This document shows, in pieces, positions 52,928 through 62,406 of a stretch of DNA of 64,000 nt. The stretch is from Heyndrickxia ginsengihumi (GTDB lineage Bacteria; Bacillota; Bacilli; Bacillales; Bacillaceae_C). The notes under the pieces are model-generated. The model saw only the letters and a list, made by a program, of their open reading frames with translations, did not search any database and had not been told where the DNA came from. Positions within the stretch are counted from its first letter, which is position 1. Every line of letters starts with the position of its first letter. The position numbers and the translations under genes are program-made. The DNA is taken from NCBI RefSeq assembly GCF_011008565.1, contig NZ_JAAIWK010000011.1, positions 35,348 to 99,347 on the forward strand. The letters run 5' to 3'.

Positions 52928-53587
52928 TTATTTTATCGAATATTCTTCATTCATAATCTTGACACTTGCACTTGCACCGAGTCTCGTCGCACCTGCTCGA
53001 ATCAATGCTTTCGCATCTTTCAGTGTGTGGATGCCTCCAGAAGCTTTCACTCCCATTTTCTCACCGACTGTTTTTCTCATTAATGCCACATCGGCTACGT
53101 TTGCACCTCCAGTTGAAAAGCCTGTCGATGTCTTCACAAAATCTGCACCAGCCTTCTTTGCTAATTGACAGGCACGTACTTTTTCCTCATCGGTAAGTAA
53201 GGAAGTTTCAATGATGACTTTCACAATGGCTTTATTTTTTGCTGTATTTACTACTGCCCGTATATCTTCTTCGACAGCCTGATCATCCCCCTCCTTTAAA
53301 AGCCCAATTGAAATAACCATATCTACTTCACTTGCGCCATTTGTGATTGCATCTTCTGTTTCAAACACTTTTGCAGCAGTTGTAGTAGCTCCTAATGGAA
53401 AGCCAATTACTGTACAAACTTTTACATCGCAGCCCTTTAATGCTTCAGATGCAAATGGGACCCAAACAGGATTGATACATACGGAAGCAAAATGATATTG
53501 CTTAGCTTCTGCGATTAATCTTTCAATTTCCTCTTTTTTTGCATCCGCTTTCAAAATAGTGTGATCGAAGAATGTTGCAAGTTCCAT
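52928..53587 (-). CDS. deoC: Deoxyribose-phosphate aldolase
   Basis: A 219-residue class I aldolase that splits 2-deoxyribose-5-phosphate into acetaldehyde and glyceraldehyde-3-phosphate. The Schiff-base Lys152 is in [16 protein letters not shown]. The second Lys in [12 protein letters not shown] and Asp89 in [10 protein letters not shown] complete the site. Length is normal for Bacillus DeoC. GGAAAGGGAG precedes the ATG. It is the first structural gene behind the DeoR regulator and is followed after 14 bases by the permease, giving both salvage of nucleoside deoxyribose and use of the free sugar. Confidence 0.95.
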   Translation of the reverse strand: MELATFFDHTILKADAKKEEIERLIAEAKQYHFASVCINPVWVPFASEALKGCDVKVCTVIGFPLGATTTAAKVFETEDAITNGASEVDMVISIGLLKEGDDQAVEEDIRAVVNTAKNKAIVKVIIETSLLTDEEKVRACQLAKKAGADFVKTSTGFSTGGANVADVALMRKTVGEKMGVKASGGIHTLKDAKALIRAGATRLGASASVKIMNEEYSIK

Positions 53588-53721
53588 TCATTCTACACTC
53601 CCTTTCCGTTTTAATCTTCTGAATATGACTTTAAAATAACACTGATTTGAACGAATGTAAATATTTATTTTTACTTTTGTTCATATTTTTTCACAAAAAA
53701 AGATATGTCTGTTCAACATAT

Positions 53722-54672
53722 CTAATATGATCGCTCTTCCAATAGTGCTCTAGCAGTATATTGATCGGTGATAAGCGTGTTTGCATATCCTGCAATTAAT
53801 GCAGTTCGAATAGCGGGAATTTTTCTTTGGCCGCCTGCTACAAGAATGCTCCGTTCTTTTTTTCGCAACTCATCCAATTCAATGCCAATTGTACGATTAT
53901 TTATTGCCTCATTACAAATATTTCCATCTTTATTGAAAAAACGGGAACAAATATCTCCTACCGCATTTTGCTGAAGTAATTTTTTTTCTTCTGCATTTAG
54001 GTAGCCGAGTTGAAACAGCAGTGCATCATCTAATACGGTTCCAACTGTGAAAATAGCAATATTTGCTTGTTTTCCTAAATCAATGATCTGTCTCATATGA
54101 CTATCGTTTTCTACCATTTCTTTTATTTCAGGACGATCAAATATAACAGGTAAAGGTAAGTAACGAGAAATGGTATTAAATGCTTCGGCAATACGATGAA
54201 CAGTTTCATATGCATAGTTATTTACTCTAGCGTGGGTCACTCCGCCTTTCAATTGGACTACTTCTACGCCATGTACTTGTTTTGCCTTTAACTGTGATGA
54301 TAGCGAATACATTGTTCTGCCCCAAGTTACGCCAATAATATCTCCATCTTTTACGACATCAAATAGGAAATTGGCACCCACTCGCCCAAGATGCTTGATA
54401 ATCTCATGATCTTTATTTAAAGGTGTATAAGCTATCCGCACTTGGTCTAATTTATATTTCTTTTTTATCTGATCGGATAACACATCCATATCTTCTAATG
54501 GGTCGTAAATGTGAATGCTCACATAACCCTGGTCTTTTGCATGTTGAAGCAATCTCGAAACTGTCGGTCTTGATAAATTCAAATGATCTGCGATTTGTTG
54601 CTGACTATAGTCCGATTGATAGTATAACCGAGCAACATCAATGCTTAGCCGATCTTTATCAGAGTCAATCAT
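53722..54672 (-). CDS. deoR: SorC/DeoR-type regulator of the deoxyribose operon
   Basis: A 316-residue regulator of the SorC family, as B. subtilis DeoR. The N-terminal HTH reads LYYQSDYSQQQIADHLNLSRPTVSRLLQHAKDQGYV. The large sugar-phosphate-binding domain (about 60-316) includes IGVTWGRTMYSLSSQL, VHGVEVVQLKGGV, FTVGTV and ILVAGGQRKIPAIRTALIAG. ATG 54672 follows AAAAAAGGGGGGAG. The frame continues upstream through hairpin repeat copy 7 and should not be used. It heads the deoC-deoP-deoX-deoK gene set. Deoxyribose-5-phosphate is the expected inducer. Confidence 0.88.
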   Translation of the reverse strand: MIDSDKDRLSIDVARLYYQSDYSQQQIADHLNLSRPTVSRLLQHAKDQGYVSIHIYDPLEDMDVLSDQIKKKYKLDQVRIAYTPLNKDHEIIKHLGRVGANFLFDVVKDGDIIGVTWGRTMYSLSSQLKAKQVHGVEVVQLKGGVTHARVNNYAYETVHRIAEAFNTISRYLPLPVIFDRPEIKEMVENDSHMRQIIDLGKQANIAIFTVGTVLDDALLFQLGYLNAEEKKLLQQNAVGDICSRFFNKDGNICNEAINNRTIGIELDELRKKERSILVAGGQRKIPAIRTALIAGYANTLITDQYTARALLEERSY

Positions 54673-54692
54673 TTTACTCCCCCCTTTTTTAA

Positions 54693-54740
54693 GGTGCCTG
54701 ACCCCTTTTGTGCGATAAAGCACAAAAGGGGTCAGGCACC
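54693..54740. repeat. Dispersed GGTGCCTGACCCC hairpin repeat, copy 7
   Basis: Perfect inverted arms with GATAAA loop. It ends 21 bases from the deoR start codon, next to its ribosome binding site, so any deoR mRNA starting upstream would carry it in the 5' leader. Confidence 0.92.
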
Positions 54741-55070
54741 TTTAATATTTATAAGTGTTAGTGCATATCGTTTAATTACAGTTTATTTTATAACAGTAAA
54801 TGAAATCAAGGGAGGAGATGAAACTATTGGCTCACTTAGAGGAACAATCGTTTTCAATAGAACGATAGAACAAGTGCTCATGCATGGATGGTTGTTCTGG
54901 TTTGTAAGCGTTTTACGACCCTTTTCGGAGTTGTTATTTGAATAGACAACATTTGATTAAAGAGAAAGGAGGTGTGGCTGTTGAGCAACTGGTCATAGAA
55001 TAATAGTTTGCGTTTTTGCAATGAAGATTCGTGTGTCTTGTTGTAACAATGTGTTTGGGAGGGATGAACG
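54741..55070 (+). other. Region upstream of gntP with a cre-like site
   Basis: About 330 bases without a full gene. TGTAAGCGTTTTAC at 54903-54916 matches the cre consensus at 12 of 14 positions. A 16-codon frame with GGAGGAG directly before ATG 54818 ends at TAG 54866-54868; it may be the stub of a lost gene or a leader. GTTTGGGAGG is the ribosome binding site before gntP. Confidence 0.45.
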
Positions 55071-56368
55071 ATGAGCATATTTTTGTCATTTTTATGGGTC
55101 GCAATTGGGGTTATATTACTACTATTTTTAAATTTGAAATTTAAAATGCATAATATTTTAGCGCTCATTTTAGTAGCTTTAGTCGTGGCGTTACTTGAAA
55201 AAATGAATACTGCTGAAATTGCTTCTACGATTGAAGCTGGTATAGGAAGTACAATGGGTTCCCTTGCTTTAATTGTAGTTTTCGGGGCAATTATTGGCAA
55301 ATTAATGACAGAGTCTGGGGCATCCCAACGAATTGCAACAACGATTATTGATAAATTTGGTTAAAGTATTTGCAATGGGGGCTCGTTTTAATTGGTATTA
55401 TTTTTGGAATGGCAATGTTTTATGAAGTTGCCTTTCTTATTGCGGTACCGCTAGTGATTAGTATAGCAAAAGAAGCAAACATTCCTTATATGAAATTGAT
55501 CATTCCGACAGTAACAGGAGCTACAATGGGGCATAGTCTTTTTCCGCCGCAACCGGGACCTATGGCACTAGTGTCAGCGTTTCATGTAGATGTTGGTCAA
55601 GTTTATATATTTGGATCAATTGTCATTATCCCTGCTGCAATTTGTGCAGGTATTATTCTGCCAAGATTTTTAAGAAATCTTGAAACATTGCCATTAGCAA
55701 ATATATTAAAAGCTCCTAAAAAATTTACTGATGAAGAAATGCCAAGTTTTTCGATTAGCTTGTTGATTCCGTTAATCCCAGCAGTGATTATGGTCATTTC
55801 TTCAATTGTAAAATTTTTTACAGATGAACATGCGCGCGCATATAAAATTGTAGCTTTCTTTGGAAGCGCAGAAGTTAGTATGCTGATCGCTGTTTTAGTA
55901 GGGATGTATGTGTTTGGTATTCGCAGAGGAATGAAAGGGCATACGATACAAACTCATATGACAAAAGCAATATCAGAAGTGGCAAATGTTATTTTAGTCA
56001 TTGCTGCAGGCGGTGCGTTTAAACAGGTTATTGTTGACATAGGCGTAGGAAACAACATTGCGAAATTAATGGAGCATAGTAGTTTATCACCTCTTATTTT
56101 AGCTTGGCTGCTGACTGCATTTATTCGTATTCTTACCGGGCAAGGGGCTGTTTCTGCGATTACCGTTGCTGGCATTATGGAGCCAATGATTAGTAGTTTT
56201 AATGTGAATCCAGTGCTAATGTTGTTAGCTATTGCTTGTGGTAGTAACACCATCACAATGATGTATGACGGAGGTTTCTTACTATTTCAGCAAACATTAG
56301 GTATATCAATGAAAGATACATTTAAAACATGGGGGCTGCTAGAGCTGGTAAACTCTGTCGAAGTATAG
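55071..56368 (+). pseudogene. gntP: GntP-family gluconate permease, single-base frameshift
   Basis: Full-length GntP proteins are about 430-450 residues with 12-14 helices. Here the first 97 residues (to ATTIIDKFG) and the last about 330 (WGLVLIGIIFGMAMFYEVAFL onwards) lie in different frames. GGTTAAAGT at 55359-55367 gives an immediate stop, whereas one extra T would read G-L-K-Y-L-Q-W and join them. Family motifs are otherwise intact: PQPGPMALVSAF, LTGQGAVSAITVAGIM and NTITMMYDGGFLLFQQT. The gene is thus broken by one deleted base, unless a sequencing error or slippage restores it. It lies beside cre-like and hairpin elements and before the mur operon. Ribosome binding GGGAGG precedes the ATG. 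Confidence 0.85.
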
Positions 56369-56415
56369 GTGCCTGACCCCTTTTGTGCAATAAAGCGCAA
56401 AAGGGGTCAGGCACC
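56368..56415. repeat. Dispersed GGTGCCTGACCCC hairpin repeat, copy 8
   Basis: Inverted arms with loop AATAAA and one G-T pair near the tip. Its first G is the last base of the gntP TAG stop codon, exactly as for copy 5. Confidence 0.92.
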
Positions 56416-56450
56416 CTAAAAAATGAAACAAAATTTCTTTTTTAAATAAT

Positions 56451-56492
56451 ATTTCGTTTTTTGTTGAAATTACATTTCGTTTTTAATATAAT
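56451..56492 (+). promoter_or_regulatory. Promoter and direct repeats upstream of the mur operon
   Basis: TTGAAA (56464-56469), a 17-base spacer and TATAAT (56487-56492) form a near-ideal promoter. ATTTCGTTTTT occurs twice, at 56451 and 56474, spaced 23 bases, flanking and overlapping the promoter. They are candidate sites for MurR, encoded at the operon's end. Confidence 0.7.
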
Positions 56493-56519
56493 GAGGGCAA
56501 CGAAAGAGGTGATAATCGA

Positions 56520-57590
56520 TTGTTTGGATTTTCTGTTTACCTTAATGAAGATTGGTCGCACGAGCAGGAGAATTATATTAGTAAAATGGCTGATATTGGA
56601 TTTGAAGGTATTTTTACTTCCCTCCATATTCCGGAAGATGATGCCTCAAAATATCGTGAACGCTTAATGCCGTTGTTAAGTATCGTGAAGAGGAAGCATC
56701 TAAAATTGATGATCGATATTTCGGGGGATGCGCTGAAACATATTGGGCTTTCAATAGATTGTCCTGAAGAGATTGTAGAAAGTGGCATTTATGGCTTGAG
56801 AATGGATGACGGTATTGGGCTAGAAGCAATTGCTAATCTTTCAAACTATCTTACAGTCGGTTTAAATGCAAGTACATTAACGGAACAGGACTATATTCAA
56901 CTCGAAAAGTATCATGCTAATTTTAATCGTATGGAGGCTTGGCATAATTACTACCCTAGACCCGAAACAGGCTTGGATGAAACGTGGTTTCGAAAAAAAA
57001 ACGAATGGCTAAAATGTAAGCGTTTTAATATTGTTGCTTTTGCACCTGGTGATAAGATATTGCGTTCACCACTATATGAAACATTGCCAACTTTAGAGAT
57101 TCATAGACATCAGCAGCCTTTGACATCATCATTATCGCTTCAAAGTGATTATATCGTTGATCATGTATATATCGGTGATCCTGGGTTGTCAGATGAAGCA
57201 TGCAGCCAGTTTATTCATTATCTTCGACAAGACGTCTTGCTTTTGCATGCAGCCAATATAAAAAAGAAATGGCGTCCGTACATTTGCAAAGAACATCATA
57301 GTCGCATGGATGTTGCGAAGGCTGTTATCCGCAGTGAACAGTCTCGAGTATTGAATAAAAATGAAGATATTCCGCCTGAAAACACTGTGAATAGAAGGAG
57401 AGGGAGCATCACAATCGATAATAACCGATATAAGAGATATAAAGGGGAACTGCAGCTTATTAAACAAGAATTACCGCCAGATGAAAAAGTAAATGTGGTT
57501 GGACAAATTACGGATAAAGATCTGCCATTACTCGATTTTATCCATGCAGGTACAAAGTTTAAGATCGTTGATACCCAAGGAGGAGCATGA
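56520..57590 (+). CDS. mupG: MupG-family 6-phospho-N-acetylmuramidase (DUF871)
   Basis: A 356-residue cytoplasmic protein with an N-terminal TIM-like barrel and a C-terminal cyclophilin-like domain, as in MupG/DUF871. Seen are [84 protein letters not shown] and [10 protein letters not shown]. MupG cleaves MurNAc-6-phosphate-GlcNAc disaccharide imported by the PTS. Translation starts at TTG 56520 (MFGFS...), with AAAGAGGTG upstream. It overlaps murQ by 4 bases. The operon context (MurQ, MurP, MurR) fits muropeptide recycling. Confidence 0.88.
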   Translation: MFGFSVYLNEDWSHEQENYISKMADIGFEGIFTSLHIPEDDASKYRERLMPLLSIVKRKHLKLMIDISGDALKHIGLSIDCPEEIVESGIYGLRMDDGIGLEAIANLSNYLTVGLNASTLTEQDYIQLEKYHANFNRMEAWHNYYPRPETGLDETWFRKKNEWLKCKRFNIVAFAPGDKILRSPLYETLPTLEIHRHQQPLTSSLSLQSDYIVDHVYIGDPGLSDEACSQFIHYLRQDVLLLHAANIKKKWRPYICKEHHSRMDVAKAVIRSEQSRVLNKNEDIPPENTVNRRRGSITIDNNRYKRYKGELQLIKQELPPDEKVNVVGQITDKDLPLLDFIHAGTKFKIVDTQGGA

Positions 57591-58477
57591 TGGATTTAGA
57601 AAAACTTACTACAGAACAGCGTAATAAAAGTACAATGAATTTAGACACATTATCAACTATTGATATTTTACGGTTAATGAATGAGGAAGATCAGAGCGTT
57701 CCTCTAAGTGTAAGAAAAGAATTGCCGCAAATTGAGAAAGTTGTTGAAGCAGCGAAGCGATCCTTTCAACAAGGCGGGCATTTAATATATATTGGCGCTG
57801 GTACGAGCGGGCGTTTAGGGGTACTTGATGCCGCTGAATGTGTACCGACATTTAGTGCAGATCCATCGATGGTACAGGGGTTAATTGCAGGTGGAATTTC
57901 AGCAATGACAGTAGCCGTTGAGGGGGCAGAGGATTCTTTCATGTTAGGAGAGGAAGATTTAAAAAGAATCCATTTAACGGAGAAGGATACTGTGATTGGT
58001 ATTGCTGCTAGCGGCAGAACGCCTTATGTGATTGGTGCTTTAGATTACGCGAAAAAGGTGGGCGCAGCAACAGCGAGCCTTGCCTGCAATAAAGATGCAG
58101 AGATTAGTAAGCATGCAGATATTAATATAGAAGTTCAAGTTGGTCCGGAAGTGTTAACGGGATCCACGAGGCTGAAATCAGGTACAGCACAAAAATTAGT
58201 TTTGAATATGATCTCTACAGCTGCAATGATTGGGATCGGGAAAGTGTATAAAAATTTAATGGTAGATGTGAAGCCGACAAACAGTAAATTGGTAGAACGT
58301 TCAAAATCTATTATTATGCAGGCAACTGATTGTAGCTATGAAGAGGCAGAGCAAGCATTCCGTGAAGCAGATGAAAATGTGAAATTGGCAATTGTTATGG
58401 TTTTAACCAACCTCTCAAAAGAGGAAGCGAAACAAAAATTAGATGAGGCGAAGGGGTTTATAAGAAAAATTATATGA
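57587..58477 (+). CDS. murQ: N-acetylmuramic acid 6-phosphate etherase
   Basis: A 296-residue SIS-domain enzyme that removes lactate from MurNAc-6-phosphate to give GlcNAc-6-phosphate. The N-terminus [26 protein letters not shown] is diagnostic. [23 protein letters not shown] contains the catalytic Glu. [15 protein letters not shown] and [23 protein letters not shown] follow. The C-terminal helices carry the small UBA-like tail ([25 protein letters not shown]). ATG overlaps the mupG stop. It is cotranscribed with the PTS gene 19 bases downstream. Confidence 0.96.
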   Translation: MMDLEKLTTEQRNKSTMNLDTLSTIDILRLMNEEDQSVPLSVRKELPQIEKVVEAAKRSFQQGGHLIYIGAGTSGRLGVLDAAECVPTFSADPSMVQGLIAGGISAMTVAVEGAEDSFMLGEEDLKRIHLTEKDTVIGIAASGRTPYVIGALDYAKKVGAATASLACNKDAEISKHADINIEVQVGPEVLTGSTRLKSGTAQKLVLNMISTAAMIGIGKVYKNLMVDVKPTNSKLVERSKSIIMQATDCSYEEAEQAFREADENVKLAIVMVLTNLSKEEAKQKLDEAKGFIRKII

Positions 58478-58496
58478 TGGAGGGGGAAGGATTAAG

Positions 58497-59972
58497 ATGG
58501 CTGAATCAAAAGAACAAAGATTGGCGCGGGAGATTTATGAGAATGTCGGCGGCATTGGTAATGTAGCAAAAGTGATTCACTGTATGACTCGTGTTCGCAT
58601 GACGATTAAGGATGAACGTAAGGTCAATTTGAACGGTCTTAAAGCTGTTGATGGTGTTTTAGGAATTGTTGAGGATGAAACTTTGCAAGTAGTTGTCGGA
58701 CCAGGTATTGTTAACAAAGTTGCAAACATCATGGTTGCTGAAGCTGGTGTTAAGCTGGGGGAAACCTTTCCGGAAGATTTGCTGGATCAGTCAGTATCAG
58801 AAACGGAGCCGACCTTAACAGATCGTCAAAGAGTGGAAGCAAAAGCGGCTGAAGTAAAGGCGAGAGAGAAAGCAAAACATAATAACAATTCAGCATTCAA
58901 GCGCGTGTTAAAATCCATTTCAAATATTTTTGTGCCATTGATTCCAGCCTTTGTCGGAGCCGGTATTATTGGTGGGATTGCAGCCATTTTTTCCAATTTG
59001 CTAACTGCAGGCACAATTGGTCACGAATGGACATCAATCGTCACTACACTAAACGTGATTAAAAATGGTCTGTTTTCCTTTTTGGTCATTTATGTTGGGA
59101 TTAATAGTGCTAATGAATTTGGTGCAACGCCAGGTTTAGGCGGTGTTATCGGTGCTGCTACACTTTTGACGGGAATGGATCCTAAAGCCCCGTTAATGAA
59201 TATTTTTAATGGAGATGCATTGACAGCTGGTCAAGGCGGGATCATTGGGGTTATTTTTGCGGTCTGGATATTGGCGCTTGTTGAAAAAAAGCTGCACAAA
59301 ATTATTCCAAACTCGATTGATATTATTGTGACACCTACGATTGCGTTATTAGTGATCGGACTTTTTACGATATTTATTGTTATGCCTGTCGCAGGTGTTG
59401 TATCTAGTGCACTTGTAGGGTCAATCACTTGGGTATTAAATGTTGGCGGTGCTTTCTCAGGATTTATATTAGGTCTCTTCTTCCTGCCGATGGTTATGTT
59501 TGGATTGCACCAAATTTTAACACCTATTCATATTGAAATGATTAATAAGACAGGTGTTACGCTACTTTTACCAATCTTAGCGATGGCTGGTGCGGGTCAG
59601 GTTGGTGCTGCTTTCGCTTTATGGGTAAGATGCAGGGAAAATAAAAAATTAGTGCAATTAATAAAAGGAGCACTTCCAGTTGGAATTCTCGGTATTGGGG
59701 AACCTTTAATATATGGTGTAACATTGCCTTTAGGACGTCCGTTCATTACAGCATGCATCGGCGGCGGTATTGGCGGTGCGGTGATCGGCGGAATTGGAAA
59801 TATTGGTGCCATAGCGATTGGACCAAGTGGCATCCCTTTAATTCCTCTTATTGCAAATGGACATTGGATGGGATATGTTTTAGGCTTATTGGCAGGATAT
59901 GTTGGCGGATTTTTAGTGACATTCTTCTTTGGTGTCCCTAAAGATGCCCGGAAAGAAACGATAGCAAACTAG
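58497..59972 (+). CDS. murP: PTS N-acetylmuramic acid transporter IIBC
   Basis: A 491-residue permease with an N-terminal IIB domain (active Cys29 in [12 protein letters not shown]) and a C-terminal IIC domain of about ten helices ([66 protein letters not shown]). No IIA domain is fused, as in MurP, so EIIA-Glc type protein is supplied elsewhere. It imports MurNAc or MurNAc-GlcNAc as 6-phosphate. Context with mupG, murQ and murR settles the name over sucrose- or trehalose-type IIBC proteins. GGGGGAAGG precedes ATG. Confidence 0.9.
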   Translation: MAESKEQRLAREIYENVGGIGNVAKVIHCMTRVRMTIKDERKVNLNGLKAVDGVLGIVEDETLQVVVGPGIVNKVANIMVAEAGVKLGETFPEDLLDQSVSETEPTLTDRQRVEAKAAEVKAREKAKHNNNSAFKRVLKSISNIFVPLIPAFVGAGIIGGIAAIFSNLLTAGTIGHEWTSIVTTLNVIKNGLFSFLVIYVGINSANEFGATPGLGGVIGAATLLTGMDPKAPLMNIFNGDALTAGQGGIIGVIFAVWILALVEKKLHKIIPNSIDIIVTPTIALLVIGLFTIFIVMPVAGVVSSALVGSITWVLNVGGAFSGFILGLFFLPMVMFGLHQILTPIHIEMINKTGVTLLLPILAMAGAGQVGAAFALWVRCRENKKLVQLIKGALPVGILGIGEPLIYGVTLPLGRPFITACIGGGIGGAVIGGIGNIGAIAIGPSGIPLIPLIANGHWMGYVLGLLAGYVGGFLVTFFFGVPKDARKETIAN

Positions 59973-59978
59973 TTGGTG

Positions 59979-60842
59979 ATGATTTTGGAAGAAAATATTA
60001 TTTTGCAAATAAAGTCTAAATTAAATGAGCTTTCTAAAACAGAAAAGAAGCTTGGGGAATATATTCTTCAACATTCTGTGGAAACAGTAAACGATAATAC
60101 AAGTGAATTAGCAAAGAAAGCAGGCGTTAGTCCAGCAACCATCGTTCGATTTTGCCGCTCTATTGGTTTATCAGGTTTTTCGCAATTAAAAATTCGTTTA
60201 TATGCTGATTCCTCCGCAGTAGATGAAGACTTGTATTCAGATATTACCCCAAATGAAGATGTAGCGCTTATTGCTGATAAACTAGCGTTAAGATTTAATT
60301 CATCTATTTCACAGACCGCGAAGTATTTGGATACAGGTAATATTGAAAAAATTTCTGAAATCATTGATGTTTGTACGATGATTTATGTATATGGTTTAGG
60401 GGCTTCACATGTTGTGGCTGATGATTTCACACAAAAATTTTCTAGAATCGGCAAGCCTGTTGTGAATACGTTAGACCATCATTTATTAAGCTCTGCGTTA
60501 ATAAGTGCGAATGATCATAGTCTATTTGTCGCAATATCTAACTCGGGTGAAACGAATGAAGTAATCAAATTAACAGAAATTGCAAAACAAAAGCATCTCT
60601 ATACGATCGGTATTTCTCAAAATGCGAGTAGCACATTGGCACAATTAGTTGATTTTCCTATCATTCATCATGGCGGTGAAGCCGTAATGCTGCGAAGTGC
60701 TGCTACAACATCTTTAGTTTCACAATTATTTACGATCGACGTCTTGTATTATGCCTATGTAAATAGACATTCGCAGAAAATATTACAAATGTTGAAAGAC
60801 TCAAAGATCAACATTCAAACTTTTTTTAAAGAAAATAGTTAA
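59979..60842 (+). CDS. murR: MurR/RpiR family regulator of the MurNAc operon
   Basis: A 287-residue regulator: RpiR helix-turn-helix at the N-terminus (LSKTEKKLGEYILQHSVETVNDNTSELAKKAGVSPATIVRFCRSIG) and a SIS domain at about 120-270 with YVYGLGASHVVADDFTQKFSRIG and LFVAISNSGETNEVIKLTEIAK. The start is not obvious: TTG 59973, GTG 59976 and ATG 59979 follow the murP stop directly with no strong ribosome binding site, so coupling to murP translation is likely; ATG is chosen. The expected effector is MurNAc-6-phosphate. It closes the operon. Confidence 0.88.
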   Translation: MILEENIILQIKSKLNELSKTEKKLGEYILQHSVETVNDNTSELAKKAGVSPATIVRFCRSIGLSGFSQLKIRLYADSSAVDEDLYSDITPNEDVALIADKLALRFNSSISQTAKYLDTGNIEKISEIIDVCTMIYVYGLGASHVVADDFTQKFSRIGKPVVNTLDHHLLSSALISANDHSLFVAISNSGETNEVIKLTEIAKQKHLYTIGISQNASSTLAQLVDFPIIHHGGEAVMLRSAATTSLVSQLFTIDVLYYAYVNRHSQKILQMLKDSKINIQTFFKENS

Positions 60843-60909
60843 TGCAGGAAAAGACCGCAACATTTTCATGCATACATTTTCAATTAAATAATTGCTTAGG
60901 AAGTGCTTA

Positions 60910-60964
60910 AGATGCCTGATTCTTTTCATATAACGTGAAAAGAAGCCGGGCATCTTTTTTTATA
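60910..60964 (+). terminator. Terminator of the mur operon
   Basis: AGATGCC (60910-60916) pairs with GGCATCT (60949-60955), with an inner pairing CTTTTC/GAAAAG, followed by TTTTTTT. The 60843-61140 interval holds this and nothing else recognisable. Confidence 0.88.
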
Positions 60965-61152
60965 GAAAAATAGTTCCATATCATCATTTTATTTAATGAA
61001 GAGCATAATCTTAGGAATGAGATAACTATTGTCTCACAGATATTAGGGGAAATAGCACTTTTGATTTATTTGAATCTAAAAGATTATTACAGTTAAGTTT
61101 TTACTGAAGTATGAAGAGATATGGATAAATAATGTAGAAATTGGGTGATGGA

Positions 61153-62172
61153 ATGAAAACGGTTAAAGTAGAAGAGCCATTTAAGCTTATAATCGAGGAA
61201 ATGGAAATTCCACAGATCCGTTCTCCAAAAGATGTTCTTGTGAAAGTAAAACGGGTGGGGATTTGTGGTTCGGATCGACATATTTATCATGGAACCAATC
61301 CTTTAGCTATTCTACCAAGAATTATTGGACACGAGGTTGCAGGCGAGGTTTTTGAAGTAGGGAAAGATGTTACAAGTGTAAAAAGAGGCGACCATGTAGT
61401 TGTGGAACCGATTCGCTATTGTGGTAAATGCTATGCCTGCCGTAAAGGAGTTCCAAACGTATGTGAGTCATTATCTGTTTTTGGAGTACATGAAGATGGT
61501 GGTTTAAGAGAATGGTTTGTTCTGCCTGAAAGACAATTGCATACTGTTGATCCAAATCTTTCATGGGATGAAGCAGTTTTAGCAGAGCCATATACAATCG
61601 GAGCACAAGCTGTTTACCGTGGCAATGTTAAAGAAGGAGATACTGTTCTTATACAAGGAGCTGGACCAATTGGCATCTGCATTTTAAAATTGGCGAAATT
61701 ACACCACGCAAAAGTAATGGTAAGTGATATAAACAGTGAAAAATTATCATTTGCTAAAGAGAATGGTGCAGATGTAATTGTGGATGTTTCTCAAAAAGAT
61801 GTACTGAAAGCGGTCGATCTTTGGACAAAAGGGGAGGGTGCGAATGTAGTCATTGACGCAGTTTGTTTACCACAAACGTTTGAGTTGTCTCTTCAAGCTG
61901 CTTCTGTTGCAGGAAATGTTGTTGTACTTGGTTTTGACAATAAAGCATCAGCAATTTCACAGCTACCTATTACACAGAAGCAACTGACTATTGCTGGTTC
62001 AAGACTACAAACCTATCAATTTCCTAAAATCGTAAAATTACTGAATGACGGAAAACTAAGAGAAAATGGATTAATTACCCATAGGTTTTCTCTTAAAAAG
62101 GTGCAGGAAGCTTTTACTTTTATTGATGAACATCCAGATCAAGTTAAAAAAGCAATTATTGTGTTTGATTAA
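61153..62172 (+). CDS. Zinc-dependent medium-chain alcohol/polyol dehydrogenase
   Basis: A 339-residue MDR-family enzyme that oxidises a polyol, sugar acid or secondary alcohol with NAD(P). Catalytic zinc ligands lie in [13 protein letters not shown] and GHEVAGEV. The structural zinc site [15 protein letters not shown] has its four Cys residues. The cofactor fold starts [21 protein letters not shown] 61153 with GGGTGATGG-type site upstream; an in-frame ATG at 61141 lies inside that site. Length and motifs match sorbitol, threonine or L-idonate/galactonate dehydrogenases. The following gene is an ACS-type MFS transporter, so the pair probably imports and oxidises the same compound. Confidence 0.88.
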   Translation: MKTVKVEEPFKLIIEEMEIPQIRSPKDVLVKVKRVGICGSDRHIYHGTNPLAILPRIIGHEVAGEVFEVGKDVTSVKRGDHVVVEPIRYCGKCYACRKGVPNVCESLSVFGVHEDGGLREWFVLPERQLHTVDPNLSWDEAVLAEPYTIGAQAVYRGNVKEGDTVLIQGAGPIGICILKLAKLHHAKVMVSDINSEKLSFAKENGADVIVDVSQKDVLKAVDLWTKGEGANVVIDAVCLPQTFELSLQAASVAGNVVVLGFDNKASAISQLPITQKQLTIAGSRLQTYQFPKIVKLLNDGKLRENGLITHRFSLKKVQEAFTFIDEHPDQVKKAIIVFD

Positions 62173-62406
62173 GTAGGATGTTTTACGACGGTTGAAACTG
62201 TTTTCTGTTGAAATGACAAAGCTAACGATTGAATCATTACAAATAGATAAAAGGAGAAGAGATTGTGAATAAGGTATATGGGGGTTAAACTTACTCTTCT
62301 CATTAAAGGGATTATCTTTTTTTTAAGCAGACACTATTAAGTTATGAAACATAAAGAATAAACAGTGGTCAATAATGAGAAAACGCTATCAAAAGGAGGC
62401 TTGCAA

